From Flavobacteriaceae bacterium PS02338 (GTDB taxonomy: Bacteria; Bacteroidota; Bacteroidia; Sphingobacteriales; Sphingobacteriaceae), in contig JASCOD010000001.1 in NCBI GenBank assembly GCA_029959615.1, positions 1,240,001 through 1,304,000 on the forward strand: a DNA stretch of 64,000 nt. The letters are read 5' to 3'. The stretch's first letter is position 1. The number at the start of each line of letters is the position of its first letter. Shown here piece after piece: positions 1-8,629 of this stretch. The notes beneath the pieces were generated by a model. The model was not told the origin of the DNA. It worked only from the letters and a program-made list of their open reading frames with translations, and made no database searches. Position numbers and translations under genes: made by a program.

Positions 1-1139
1 CAGATAAGACCCAGTATTTAATTTCCTTTGATGTAGCAAAAATTCTCTCAGGAGAAGAATCGGATATCTCTCTGATTAGAGAGGATAAGGTAACTATCAA
101 TTCTGTTTTTGACTTAAGAGAAGAGTTTATTGTTACCGTTCAGGGTGAAGTAAGAGCACCAGGGGCATTTGAATACGCAGAAAATTTGAAGTTGGAAGAT
201 GTTATCCAAATGGCCGGAGGACTAAAAGAGGGTGCTACTCCGAATAGGATAGAGGTGTCTAGAAGAATTAAGAACACCGATCCAAATTCTACTTCTTCAA
301 AAATTGCAGACTTATTTGTGGTTTCTATTGATGAAAATTTAAGAGTACTTGGCGATAAATTCGAAATTAAGCCTTTTGATATCATTTCTGTTAGGAACTC
401 AGAGGGCTATGCTATTCAAAAGCAGGTGAAAATAGAGGGCGAGGTGCTATATCCAGGTATGTATACTATTACTAGTAAAGATTATCGTATTTCTGATTTA
501 ATTAAAAGAGCAGGTGGCTTAACTCCTTTTGCTTATGCAGAGGGAGCATCATTAAAAAGACCTGGTGCAGAAAAAGTAAATCCAAGAGATAAAAATGCTA
601 TTAATAATCAAGAAGAAGAAGCTAAGAAGTTTTTAAACTTGGAAAGGGTACAAGAAAAGAATGCCAAAGAGGCTGAAGGCGTTAAAAAGATAGATGAAAA
701 ATTAGTTCAGTCCGATTTGGTTGGGATTAACTTAGAAAGGGTTTTAGAAAAGCCGCTATCTAGACAGGATTTAATTTTAGAGGAAGGTGATGTGATCAGG
801 GTGCCGAAACAGCTGCAAACTGTTAAAGTTACCGGGGAAGTACTTAATCCTAATAGCATCGTATATGTCCCTGGTAAAAGCTTTAAGCAATACATCAATG
901 GTGCTGGAGGATTTACGAATTCGGCGCTAAAGAATAGAGCATATATCAAGTACGCCAATGGTTCTGCAGAGGCAGCTAAAAAATTCTTGTTCTTTAATAA
1001 TTATCCTAAGGTGAAGCCAGGAGCAGAGATCTTGGTGCCGGTTAGAGCTGAAAGAGAGAAGATTAGTGCTCAAGCATGGATCGGAATAGGTACTGGAATA
1101 GCATCTTTGGCGGCTATTGTTGTTAGTTTGTTGAGGTAG
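1..1139 (+). CDS. Polysaccharide export protein, Wza-like with SLBB domains (5' truncated)
   Basis: The reading frame is open from the left edge (codons start at base 3), so the N-terminus, including any lipobox and the Poly_export domain, lies outside the window. Three SLBB-type segments are visible. Each has a GEV..PG pattern followed by an AGG turn: near bases 140-230, 430-520 and 825-920. The protein ends in a hydrophobic helix (about 1075-1136) followed by a single Arg, as expected for a membrane-anchored end. The Wza family forms the outer-membrane channel for capsule and exopolysaccharide export, and SLBB domains line its periplasmic part. The Wzz-like gene 35 bp downstream supports a polysaccharide-export role. 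The family is clear; Wza orthology is inferred. The TTG at 186 is only an internal codon. Confidence 0.88.
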   Translation, partial: DKTQYLISFDVAKILSGEESDISLIREDKVTINSVFDLREEFIVTVQGEVRAPGAFEYAENLKLEDVIQMAGGLKEGATPNRIEVSRRIKNTDPNSTSSKIADLFVVSIDENLRVLGDKFEIKPFDIISVRNSEGYAIQKQVKIEGEVLYPGMYTITSKDYRISDLIKRAGGLTPFAYAEGASLKRPGAEKVNPRDKNAINNQEEEAKKFLNLERVQEKNAKEAEGVKKIDEKLVQSDLVGINLERVLEKPLSRQDLILEEGDVIRVPKQLQTVKVTGEVLNPNSIVYVPGKSFKQYINGAGGFTNSALKNRAYIKYANGSAEAAKKFLFFNNYPKVKPGAEILVPVRAEREKISAQAWIGIGTGIASLAAIVVSLLR

Positions 1140-1174
1140 CCCTAATGTATGAAATACAGTAGTTTAAATGTGTC

Positions 1175-2287
1175 ATGTTAGATAATAATTCTATAAATAG
1201 CCGAGAAGAAGATAGAATTTCTTTAAGGGAATTCGTCGAAAAAATTACAAGTTGGTGGAGTTTTTTGTTGTCAAAATGGGTCACAATTTTAGTTGTTGGT
1301 TTGTTAGGTGGTGCGCTAGGTTTGTTGTATTCTTTTCAGCAGAAAATGATGTTTACAGCGACAACAACTTTTGTGTTGGAAGATGGTAAAAATGGTGGCT
1401 CAGGTTTAGGCTCTTTAGCAGGATTTGCAGCTATGGCAGGGATGGATTTAAATAGTGGGGGAGGAGGGATATTTCAAGGTGATAACATTTTGGAATTGTA
1501 CAAATCTCGCAATATGATTGAGAAAACATTACTGACAGAAGTTGAAATTGAAGGTAAACGAGAGTTATTGATTGATCGTTATATTAATTTCAATAAGTTT
1601 CGTGAAGGTTGGGAAAAAGATTCTGTATTAAAAACAATAAAATTTACACCCTACAATGAAGTCGATAGCTCAGTTAAATCAAAATCACTTTCAAGGACAA
1701 AGGATAGTCTAATAGGGGTTTTTGTTAAGAGTATCAGTAAAGCTAATCTCGTTGCTAGTCGTCCAGAAAAAAAACTAAGTATTGTGGAAGTGAAGGTAGT
1801 TGCTCCAGACGAAGAGTTTGCCAAGGCGTTCAATGATGAGATTGTAAAGAATGTAAATAAATTCTATAAAGACACCAAAACTAAAAAGTCGCTCCAAAAT
1901 GTTGTCGTCTTAAAGCAAAAAACAGATTCTGTAAGGGGAGTAATGGATGGCGCCATATATACAGCAGCTAGAATCGCCGATGCTACTCCAAACCTAAACC
2001 CAACTAAACAATTGCAGCGAACAGCGCCTATTCAGCGTTCTCAGTTTTCTGCAGAAACAAATAGGGCTATGCTTTCTGAGCTAGTAAAAAATTTAGAACT
2101 AGCTAGGATCACACTCGACAGAGAAACGCCATTGCTAGAAATAGTAGACCATCCTATTCTCCCTTTAGAGAAAAAGGGATTTGGCAAATTGAAAGGGTTG
2201 GTTTTAGGAGGATTTTTATTTGGATTTCTGGTGGTTATTTTTCTTTCTATCAAATTAATGCTAAAAAATGGACTCAAAAATGAATAA
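1175..2287 (+). CDS. Wzz-type chain-length determinant / polysaccharide co-polymerase
   Basis: This 370-residue protein has the two-helix layout of Wzz proteins. TM1 is at about residues 36-54, a long periplasmic part follows, and TM2 is at about 343-363 with a short cytoplasmic tail. After TM1 comes a Gly-rich stretch (about 70-100), common in Bacteroidota versions. No Walker A or tyrosine-rich tail is present, so it is not fused to a BY-kinase. It would set chain length together with the polymerase at 13649 and lies between the Wza-like gene and wbpA. Its last 8 bases overlap the preferred wbpA start, so the two are probably translationally coupled. The family is sure; the exact subfamily is not. 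Confidence 0.85.
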   Translation: MLDNNSINSREEDRISLREFVEKITSWWSFLLSKWVTILVVGLLGGALGLLYSFQQKMMFTATTTFVLEDGKNGGSGLGSLAGFAAMAGMDLNSGGGGIFQGDNILELYKSRNMIEKTLLTEVEIEGKRELLIDRYINFNKFREGWEKDSVLKTIKFTPYNEVDSSVKSKSLSRTKDSLIGVFVKSISKANLVASRPEKKLSIVEVKVVAPDEEFAKAFNDEIVKNVNKFYKDTKTKKSLQNVVVLKQKTDSVRGVMDGAIYTAARIADATPNLNPTKQLQRTAPIQRSQFSAETNRAMLSELVKNLELARITLDRETPLLEIVDHPILPLEKKGFGKLKGLVLGGFLFGFLVVIFLSIKLMLKNGLKNE

Positions 2288-3554
2288 ACAACGTGTTGCA
2301 ATTATAGGGTTAGGGTATGTTGGCCTACCTTTGGCCATAGAATTTGCAAAAAAATATGAAGTTACAGGTTTTGATATAAATATTGACAGAGTTGAAGAAC
2401 TTAAAAAGGGGGAAGACCGTACTAAAGAAGCAGATTTAGAAACCCTGAAAAGCGTGATCAGTAACAATGGAATTGGGTTGTCATTTTCAGCAAATGTAGA
2501 AGATCTGACAAAAAGCAATATTTATATTGTTACTGTTCCAACTCCAATTGACCAGTTCAAAGCTCCTGATCTTACGCCATTGCTCAAAGCATCAGCCATG
2601 CTTGGAAAGGTGCTAAAGGCTGGAGATATTGTAATTTACGAATCAACAGTTTATCCAGGCTGTACAGAAGAAGATTGTGTGCCTGTATTGGAGCAATATT
2701 CTGGTTTAAAATTTAATCAAGACTTTTACTGTGGTTATTCTCCCGAAAGGATCAATCCAGGTGATAAAGTAAATACGCTCACCAAAATTAAAAAAGTAAC
2801 TTCTGGATCTACTCAGGAAATAGCAACAGTTGTTGATGACTTGTATGCAAGTATTATCACTGCAGGAACCCATAAAGCGCCAAGCTTAAAAGTGGCAGAG
2901 GCATCGAAAGCTATAGAAAATGCACAAAGAGATGTGAATATATCATTTGTAAATGAATTAGCCCTCATTTTTGATCGTATTGGGATTGATACAACAGATG
3001 TGATTGAAGCGGCTGGGACTAAATGGAATTTTCTAAAATATAAACCTGGATTAGTAGGTGGACATTGTATTGGTGTAGATCCGTATTATCTTGCGCACAA
3101 GGCAGAGTCGTTGGGCTATCATCCTCAAGTAATCCTATCTGGAAGAAGGGTTAATGATAACATGGGGATGTTCGTAGCTAATAAAGTAATCAAATTAATG
3201 ATTCACAAAGGCCATAAGATTCAAGGCGCTAAAGCTCTAGTATTGGGTATGACTTTTAAGGAAGATTGCCCAGACATTAGAAATTCAAGGGTAATTGATA
3301 TCTATAACGAACTTAAACAGTTTGGATTGAGTGTTGATGTATATGACCCACATGCAGATAATGACGAAGTAGAGCAAGAATATAAAGTAAAGTTGGTAGA
3401 TCATCTCAGCAATAAATACGATGCAATAGTATTGGCTGTAAGCCATAAGGAGTTTTTGACTTTAGACTTTGATGACTTAAAAAGAGACAATAGTACAGTC
3501 GTGTTTGATACCAAATCGTTTTTGAATAGAGATCTAATTGATGCAAGACTATAA
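2280..3554 (+). CDS. wbpA: UDP-N-acetylglucosamine 6-dehydrogenase (WbpA/TviB type)
   Basis: This UDP-sugar dehydrogenase of about 424 residues has an N-terminal Rossmann motif GLGYVG and the catalytic Cys in GGHCIGVDPYY. The family oxidises C6 of a UDP-sugar to the uronic acid using two NAD. The order of genes downstream (aminotransferase, acetyltransferase, Gfo/Idh oxidoreductase, 2-epimerase) matches the five enzymes that make UDP-2,3-diacetamido-mannuronic acid in Pseudomonas, so UDP-GlcNAc is the likely substrate. An upstream ATG at 2268 is in frame, but the start at 2280 gives the usual short N-terminus before the nucleotide-binding fold. TviB-like activity on UDP-GalNAc cannot be excluded by eye. 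Confidence 0.88.
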   Translation: MNKQRVAIIGLGYVGLPLAIEFAKKYEVTGFDINIDRVEELKKGEDRTKEADLETLKSVISNNGIGLSFSANVEDLTKSNIYIVTVPTPIDQFKAPDLTPLLKASAMLGKVLKAGDIVIYESTVYPGCTEEDCVPVLEQYSGLKFNQDFYCGYSPERINPGDKVNTLTKIKKVTSGSTQEIATVVDDLYASIITAGTHKAPSLKVAEASKAIENAQRDVNISFVNELALIFDRIGIDTTDVIEAAGTKWNFLKYKPGLVGGHCIGVDPYYLAHKAESLGYHPQVILSGRRVNDNMGMFVANKVIKLMIHKGHKIQGAKALVLGMTFKEDCPDIRNSRVIDIYNELKQFGLSVDVYDPHADNDEVEQEYKVKLVDHLSNKYDAIVLAVSHKEFLTLDFDDLKRDNSTVVFDTKSFLNRDLIDARL

Positions 3555-3555
3555 A

Positions 3556-4686
3556 ATGGAAAAGATACAAATGGTAGACCTGAAAGGTCAATATCTTAAG
3601 ATTAAAGATGAAGTAGATGCTGCCATACAACATTGTATTGATAATACAGCTTTTATTAATGGACCGCAAGTGGATGAATTTAGGAATGGTCTTTCTGCTT
3701 ATTTAAATGTAAAACATGTAATTCCATGTGCAAATGGAACTGATGCGTTACAGATAGCATTGATGGCTTTATCACTTCAGCCTGGAGATGAAGTAATCGT
3801 CCCTTCTTTCACCTACGTAGCTACTACAGAAGTAATTGCTTTATTGGGCTTAGTACCCGTAATGGTTGATGTTGATCCAAACACTTTCAACATTACTGCC
3901 GAATTAGTAGAGACTGGTATTACAGCAAAAACAAAGGCAATAGTTCCAGTACATTTATTTGGTCAGAGCGCCAATATGGAAGAAATAATGGAATTAGCTG
4001 CCAAATTTAACCTTTATGTAATTGAAGATAATGCGCAGGCAATTGGTTCAACATATACATTTAAAGATGGTAGAACAGCTAAAACTGGTACGATTGGTCA
4101 CATCGGTACCACTTCATTTTTTCCCTCAAAAAATTTAGGCTGTTATGGAGACGGTGGTGCAATCTGCACCAATGATGATGAATTAGGTGCCAAAATAAAA
4201 ATGATGGCCAACCATGGTCAAGTGAAGAAATATGTACACAAATATATTGGTGTAAATTCTAGATTAGATACTTTACAGGCAGGAATTTTAAGTGTTAAAT
4301 TAAAGCATTTAGATCAGTATTCTGATGCTAGAGGAGCTGCAGCAACTTATTACGATAAGGGATTGGCTCAAATTCAAGGAATTCAAATTCCAGTTAGAAA
4401 TCCTCAATCTACACATGTATTTCATCAATATACACTACTGATAAAAGATGGTAGAAGAGATGAACTCAAGAAATTTTTAGAAAGTAAAGAAGTGCCAGCG
4501 ATGATCTACTATCCAATTCCGTTAAATCATCAGGAAGCATTTAAAAATATTAGTAAGGTGATTGGCAATCTTGACGCCTCTACTACATTATGTCAATCTG
4601 TATTATCCCTGCCAATCCACACTGAAATGCAGGAAAGTGTACAAGATTATATTATTTCCGTTATTAAAGAATTTTATGCAAGTTAA
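3556..4686 (+). CDS. wbpE: UDP-3-keto-sugar aminotransferase (WbpE-like, DegT/DnrJ/EryC1/StrS)
   Basis: This is a PLP-dependent sugar aminotransferase of about 376 residues. The PLP lysine lies in the motif FFPSKNLGCYGDGG, and the cofactor-stacking region is VIEDNAQAIG. In the Wbp pathway it uses L-glutamate to aminate the 3-keto group made by WbpB. The ATG at 3556 follows the wbpA stop by one base. Longer starts (TTG 3538, ATG 3541) would overlap wbpA and add residues not usual for the family. The 3' end overlaps the wbpD start by 11 bases. The aminotransferase family is certain; assignment to WbpE rests on the surrounding five-gene set. Confidence 0.87.
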   Translation: MEKIQMVDLKGQYLKIKDEVDAAIQHCIDNTAFINGPQVDEFRNGLSAYLNVKHVIPCANGTDALQIALMALSLQPGDEVIVPSFTYVATTEVIALLGLVPVMVDVDPNTFNITAELVETGITAKTKAIVPVHLFGQSANMEEIMELAAKFNLYVIEDNAQAIGSTYTFKDGRTAKTGTIGHIGTTSFFPSKNLGCYGDGGAICTNDDELGAKIKMMANHGQVKKYVHKYIGVNSRLDTLQAGILSVKLKHLDQYSDARGAAATYYDKGLAQIQGIQIPVRNPQSTHVFHQYTLLIKDGRRDELKKFLESKEVPAMIYYPIPLNHQEAFKNISKVIGNLDASTTLCQSVLSLPIHTEMQESVQDYIISVIKEFYAS

Positions 4687-5257
4687 AAATTACAAAGCTC
4701 ATGAAACAGCAGTAATTGATGATGGTTGCGAAATAGGAGAAGGAACCAGCATATGGCATTTTTCTCACATTATGCCCAATTGTAAGATTGGAGAAAAGTG
4801 TAACATAGGACAAAATGTAGTGATATCTCCTAACGTAATTTTAGGTAAAAACGTAAAGGTTCAAAATAATGTTTCAATTTATACCGGCGTTATCTGTGAC
4901 GACGATGTTTTTCTAGGGCCCTCTATGGTTTTCACGAATGTAATTAATCCACGTAGCGCTATCAACAGAAAAGATCAATATGCAAAAACTCATGTCGGCA
5001 AAGGAGCCAGTATAGGTGCAAATGCAACTATTGTTTGTGGCCATGATATTGGTCAATATGCATTTATCGGAGCAGGGGCGGTGGTTACCAAAACTATTCC
5101 CGATTTTGCGTTAGTGGTAGGTAATCCTGCGAAACAGATAGGTTGGGTTGGAGAATATGGGCATAGACTCGTTTTCAATATCGAAGGCATTGCTGTTTGC
5201 CAAGAAAGTGAACAAGAATACAAATTAGAAAATAATTTTGTTAAAAGAATTAAATAA
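4676..5257 (+). CDS. wbpD: UDP-amino-sugar 3-N-acetyltransferase (WbpD-like hexapeptide repeat)
   Basis: The 193-residue protein is built of left-handed beta-helix hexapeptide repeats (IG/NVxIGxN pattern from residue 20 to about 150). Motifs typical of WbpD-type N-acetyltransferases follow: SIWHFSHI near the N-terminus, FTNVINPRS in the middle and VVGNPAKQIGWV near the C-terminus. The predicted reaction is transfer of acetyl from acetyl-CoA to the 3-amino group of UDP-GlcNAc3NA. The start at ATG 4676 was chosen because it begins the conserved N-terminal motif; the frame is open to 4562 but would run deep inside wbpE. Its stop overlaps the next start as TAATG. Confidence 0.88.
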   Translation: MQVKNYKAHETAVIDDGCEIGEGTSIWHFSHIMPNCKIGEKCNIGQNVVISPNVILGKNVKVQNNVSIYTGVICDDDVFLGPSMVFTNVINPRSAINRKDQYAKTHVGKGASIGANATIVCGHDIGQYAFIGAGAVVTKTIPDFALVVGNPAKQIGWVGEYGHRLVFNIEGIAVCQESEQEYKLENNFVKRIK

Positions 5258-6297
5258 TGGGAACCAGCAATAGAATTAAGTTTGCAGTAGTTGGCTGCGG
5301 TCATATTGGTAAGAGACACGCCAGTATGATACAAGGTAACGAAAACTGTGAACTAGTAGCTTTATGTGATACTAGACCTAAAGCAGACCTCGGTATCGAG
5401 GCCTATCCAGAAGCAACATTATTTTCTTCAATTGATGAACTGTTTAAGTCTGATTTAGAATTTGATGTAGTTTCAATTGCTACACCTAATGGCTACCACG
5501 AGGAACATGCTTTAAAGGCATTAGATAGAAATTGTCATGTAGTTGTTGAGAAACCTATGGCTTTAACCAAAGCGGGTTGTGAGAAAGTTATTTTTAAAGC
5601 ACTACACAAGCACAAGCAAGTATTTTGTGTAATGCAGAATAGATACTCGCCACCTTCTGAATGGTTAAAAGGTATTTTGGAACAGGGAATTTTGGGTAAA
5701 ATTTTTATGGTTCAGATCAATTGTTATTGGAATCGTGATGATCGTTATTATAAACCTGATCCTAAAACAGGGAAACCAAGCACTTGGCATGGAACAAAAG
5801 CGCTAGATGGAGGAACTTTGTTTACTCAGTTTTCTCACTTTATTGATTTGATGTATTGGTACTTTGGTGATATCAAAAATATCAGTGCTCGTCTAAACGA
5901 TTTTAATCATCAGAACACAACAGATTTCGAGGACTCAGGTTTTGTGAGTTTTGATTTTGTCGATGGCGGGATGGGCAGTTTGAACTATTCTACGGCAATT
6001 TGGAACAAGAATTTAGAAAGTTCGATAACAGTTATCGCCGAAAATGGTTCGCTAAAAGTTGGGGGTCAATATATGAATGAGGTTGAGTATTGCCATATTA
6101 AGGATTATGAAATGCCTGTTTTAAAGGAAAGTAATCCACCTAATGACTATGGACCTTATAAAGGTTCGGCAGCTAATCATCACTATATCTACGAAAATAT
6201 TGTTGAGGTAATCAATGGACAGGGCAATATTACTACAAATGCATTAGAAGGGTTAAAAGTTGTCGATATTATCGAAAGAATTTATAGCTACCAATAA
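5257..6297 (+). CDS. wbpB: UDP-sugar 3-dehydrogenase, Gfo/Idh/MocA family (WbpB-like)
   Basis: This 346-residue protein has an N-terminal Rossmann fold (VVGCGHIGKRHASM), the family's VVEKPMAL motif with catalytic Lys at about residue 99, and a C-terminal Gfo/Idh domain with GGTLFTQFSHFIDLMYW. WbpB oxidises the C3 hydroxyl of UDP-GlcNAcA, giving the substrate of WbpE. In Pseudomonas the two work as a coupled pair that recycles NAD with 2-oxoglutarate. The start overlaps the wbpD stop (TAATG), so translational coupling is likely. The only doubt is specificity, since the family covers many sugars; pathway context makes this call good. Confidence 0.86.
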   Translation: MGTSNRIKFAVVGCGHIGKRHASMIQGNENCELVALCDTRPKADLGIEAYPEATLFSSIDELFKSDLEFDVVSIATPNGYHEEHALKALDRNCHVVVEKPMALTKAGCEKVIFKALHKHKQVFCVMQNRYSPPSEWLKGILEQGILGKIFMVQINCYWNRDDRYYKPDPKTGKPSTWHGTKALDGGTLFTQFSHFIDLMYWYFGDIKNISARLNDFNHQNTTDFEDSGFVSFDFVDGGMGSLNYSTAIWNKNLESSITVIAENGSLKVGGQYMNEVEYCHIKDYEMPVLKESNPPNDYGPYKGSAANHHYIYENIVEVINGQGNITTNALEGLKVVDIIERIYSYQ

Positions 6298-6300
6298 TTT

Positions 6301-7527
6301 ATGAGATTAGCTATCATTCAAAATTTATATCCCAGTTACATTAAAAAATTTGAAGAAACCAACAAAGAAAACTTTACTTCTTATGAGAGCTGCTTAAAGC
6401 TACTTCACCAAGACGCTTTTGCTTGGAATGGCGTTTGGGGAGGAGCATTGGCAAAGGAAAATATTGAAGTGGTCGAGCTGTATGTGAATTTTGAAGCTTT
6501 AAACCGTCATTGGTGTGAAGAAAATGGACTAAACTTCGAGCAGTTAACCACCGAAAACATCTTGTTCGAACAGTTAAAGAAATTTAAAGTTGATGCGGTT
6601 CTTAATACAGATGTAAAGCTTTTAAAGTCAACCTTTATCAAAGGAATTAAAGGGATTAATGGAGTAAGGGCAGTTTTTGCACATATTTGTTCCCCTTATT
6701 TTACGCCATTGGATTTGGCAGAATATAATGGAATATTTACTTGCTTACGTTATTTTGAAGAACAATTTAAGCACTATGGATTTAACGCTTTTTATCTACC
6801 GCATTGTTTTAACCCAGCTGTACTTTCAAAAATAGGAGAAAATGCACCCCTCTCGAAAATAAATAAAGTTTTTTTTGCCGGAGGTATTGTGAAAGGCCAA
6901 GACCTACACGATGATAGAGAGAAATTACTGCTCAAATTCTTCGATCAAAAAATACCATTTGCTTTTTTTTCCGAGCTTTACGCTTACAATAGGTTTAAAA
7001 ATTCTGGAATTTTTTTAGGGAAGAGCGTAATTTTCAGATTTAACAACCTATTAAGAAAATTAAAAATTAGCGAGAGCGATCTTAATAAGATCCCTGTCTT
7101 AAGGGAAGGATTGTCTTGGAAATATTTACCAGGTGGCTTGGTAGACCGCAGGTTGACCAACAATGCCCATGCACCTCTTTATGGCTTAGATTTGTTAAGA
7201 GAGATGCAAAAATATTCGATTTCTTTAAATATTCATGCAGGTGTGGCACAAGACGAAGCCGCAAATATGCGCTTATTTGAAGCTACCGGAGTTGGTGCTA
7301 CATTGCTAACCGATTACAAATCCAATTTGTCTGATTTTTTTGAACTTGATAAAGAGGTTATAGCCTATCGTACTATTGATGAGGCTATTGAAAAAGCAAA
7401 ATACCTACTAGACAATCCAGCAATTGCTGCCCAAATTGGAAAAGCAGGGCAAGCTAGAATTTTGAAGGATCATACTTTTGATAATAGGGCGCCAATTTTA
7501 GCTAGTCATATTTCAAGGGTAATATAA
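6301..7527 (+). CDS. Glycosyltransferase, CgeB-like / group 1_2 type
   Basis: This 408-residue protein is GT-B-like. The C-terminal third shows the pattern of Glyco_trans_1_2 / CgeB proteins: an acceptor-side segment SLNIHAGVAQDEAANMRLFE, a family glutamate in RLFEATGVGATLLTD, and a final helix rich in A and K. The N-terminal half is divergent and begins with IIQNLYPSYI. It sits between wbpB and wbpI, which suggests it transfers the diacetamido-uronic acid made by those enzymes; that is inference. No signal peptide is seen. It starts 3 bases after wbpB. It is a transferase with fair confidence; donor and linkage are unknown. Confidence 0.72.
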   Translation: MRLAIIQNLYPSYIKKFEETNKENFTSYESCLKLLHQDAFAWNGVWGGALAKENIEVVELYVNFEALNRHWCEENGLNFEQLTTENILFEQLKKFKVDAVLNTDVKLLKSTFIKGIKGINGVRAVFAHICSPYFTPLDLAEYNGIFTCLRYFEEQFKHYGFNAFYLPHCFNPAVLSKIGENAPLSKINKVFFAGGIVKGQDLHDDREKLLLKFFDQKIPFAFFSELYAYNRFKNSGIFLGKSVIFRFNNLLRKLKISESDLNKIPVLREGLSWKYLPGGLVDRRLTNNAHAPLYGLDLLREMQKYSISLNIHAGVAQDEAANMRLFEATGVGATLLTDYKSNLSDFFELDKEVIAYRTIDEAIEKAKYLLDNPAIAAQIGKAGQARILKDHTFDNRAPILASHISRVI

Positions 7528-7558
7528 ATAAGCATTTTGCAAACAATTGGCAATCGTT

Positions 7559-8614
7559 ATGATAATAAAAAATAAAATAGCTGTAGTAATAGGCGCAAGG
7601 CCACAATTCATCAAACATGCACCAGTGGAGCTTGCGTTGAGAAAATATTTTGAAGTTATATCTATTCATACCGGCCAACACTATGACGCCAAAATGAGCG
7701 ATATATTTTTTAATCAACTGAATATTGCAACACCTCAATATATGCTGAATATTGGAAGCCATATGCATGGTCGACAAACAGCAATTATGCTAGAAAAAAT
7801 AGAAGAAATTTTACAAAGTGAAATGCCGGTGGCGTTGTTGGTATATGGTGATACAAATTCTACATTAGCAGGTGCCCTTGCGGCTAGCAAATTGAATTTG
7901 CCTGTAATCCATGTGGAGGCTGGTTTACGTAGCTTTAATAAAACAATGCCCGAAGAAATTAATAGAATTCTTACTGATCACGTAGCTGAGCTACTTTTTG
8001 CTCCGTCGGTAGTGGCTATTGATAATTTATCTAATGAAAACATTATGAAAAATGTATATAATGTGGGAGACGTAATGTGTGATTCTCTACAACTTGCACT
8101 TAAGTACAACAGGAAGCAAGTTAATAAAATCGAACCTTATTTCCTTTGCACATTGCATAGACCCTATAATACTGATGATATAACCAGATTGATTCGTATT
8201 CTCGACGAATTAAATAGAGCAATAGAAAAAGTTATTTTTCCAGTACATCCAAGAACTATGCATATTCTGGAAAAAAATGGCGTTAAAACATCTAGATTTA
8301 TAAATATTGAATTTATTGAACCTGTTTCTTATTTTGATCTTATAGATTTACAGCAAAATGCACAATGCATTATTACAGATTCAGGAGGCATACAAAAAGA
8401 AGCATATATGCTTAAAAAGAAATGCATCACACTTAGGACGGAGACTGAATGGGTAGAAACCTTGAAGGATGGATGGAATACATTAGTATTTGATGAACTA
8501 GAAGAAATACACGCTATAATAGACGCCGAGCCTGGAGAGTATATTGAAAAATTATATGGAGATGGGCAAGCGGCAGAAAAAATAGCACAAATAGTAGATG
8601 AATTATTCAACTAA
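7559..8614 (+). CDS. wbpI: UDP-GlcNAc3NAcA 2-epimerase (WbpI-like, non-hydrolysing)
   Basis: A protein of about 351 residues of the UDP-GlcNAc 2-epimerase family. The N-terminal motif is GARPQFIK, seen in WbpI-type enzymes, where WecB has GTRPE. Other family marks are HTGQHYD, HVEAGLRSF, PEEINR, LHRPYN and DSGGIQKEA. WbpI inverts C2 of UDP-GlcNAc(3NAc)A to give the manno sugar, completing the pathway begun by WbpA. ATG 7559 was preferred to the in-frame TTG at 7547 because it starts just before the conserved IAVVIGARPQF strand. If the substrate were plain UDP-GlcNAc the product would be ManNAc; the four linked genes favour the diacetamido acid. Confidence 0.87.
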   Translation: MIIKNKIAVVIGARPQFIKHAPVELALRKYFEVISIHTGQHYDAKMSDIFFNQLNIATPQYMLNIGSHMHGRQTAIMLEKIEEILQSEMPVALLVYGDTNSTLAGALAASKLNLPVIHVEAGLRSFNKTMPEEINRILTDHVAELLFAPSVVAIDNLSNENIMKNVYNVGDVMCDSLQLALKYNRKQVNKIEPYFLCTLHRPYNTDDITRLIRILDELNRAIEKVIFPVHPRTMHILEKNGVKTSRFINIEFIEPVSYFDLIDLQQNAQCIITDSGGIQKEAYMLKKKCITLRTETEWVETLKDGWNTLVFDELEEIHAIIDAEPGEYIEKLYGDGQAAEKIAQIVDELFN

Positions 8615-8629
8615 TTCGTCATATTGACT

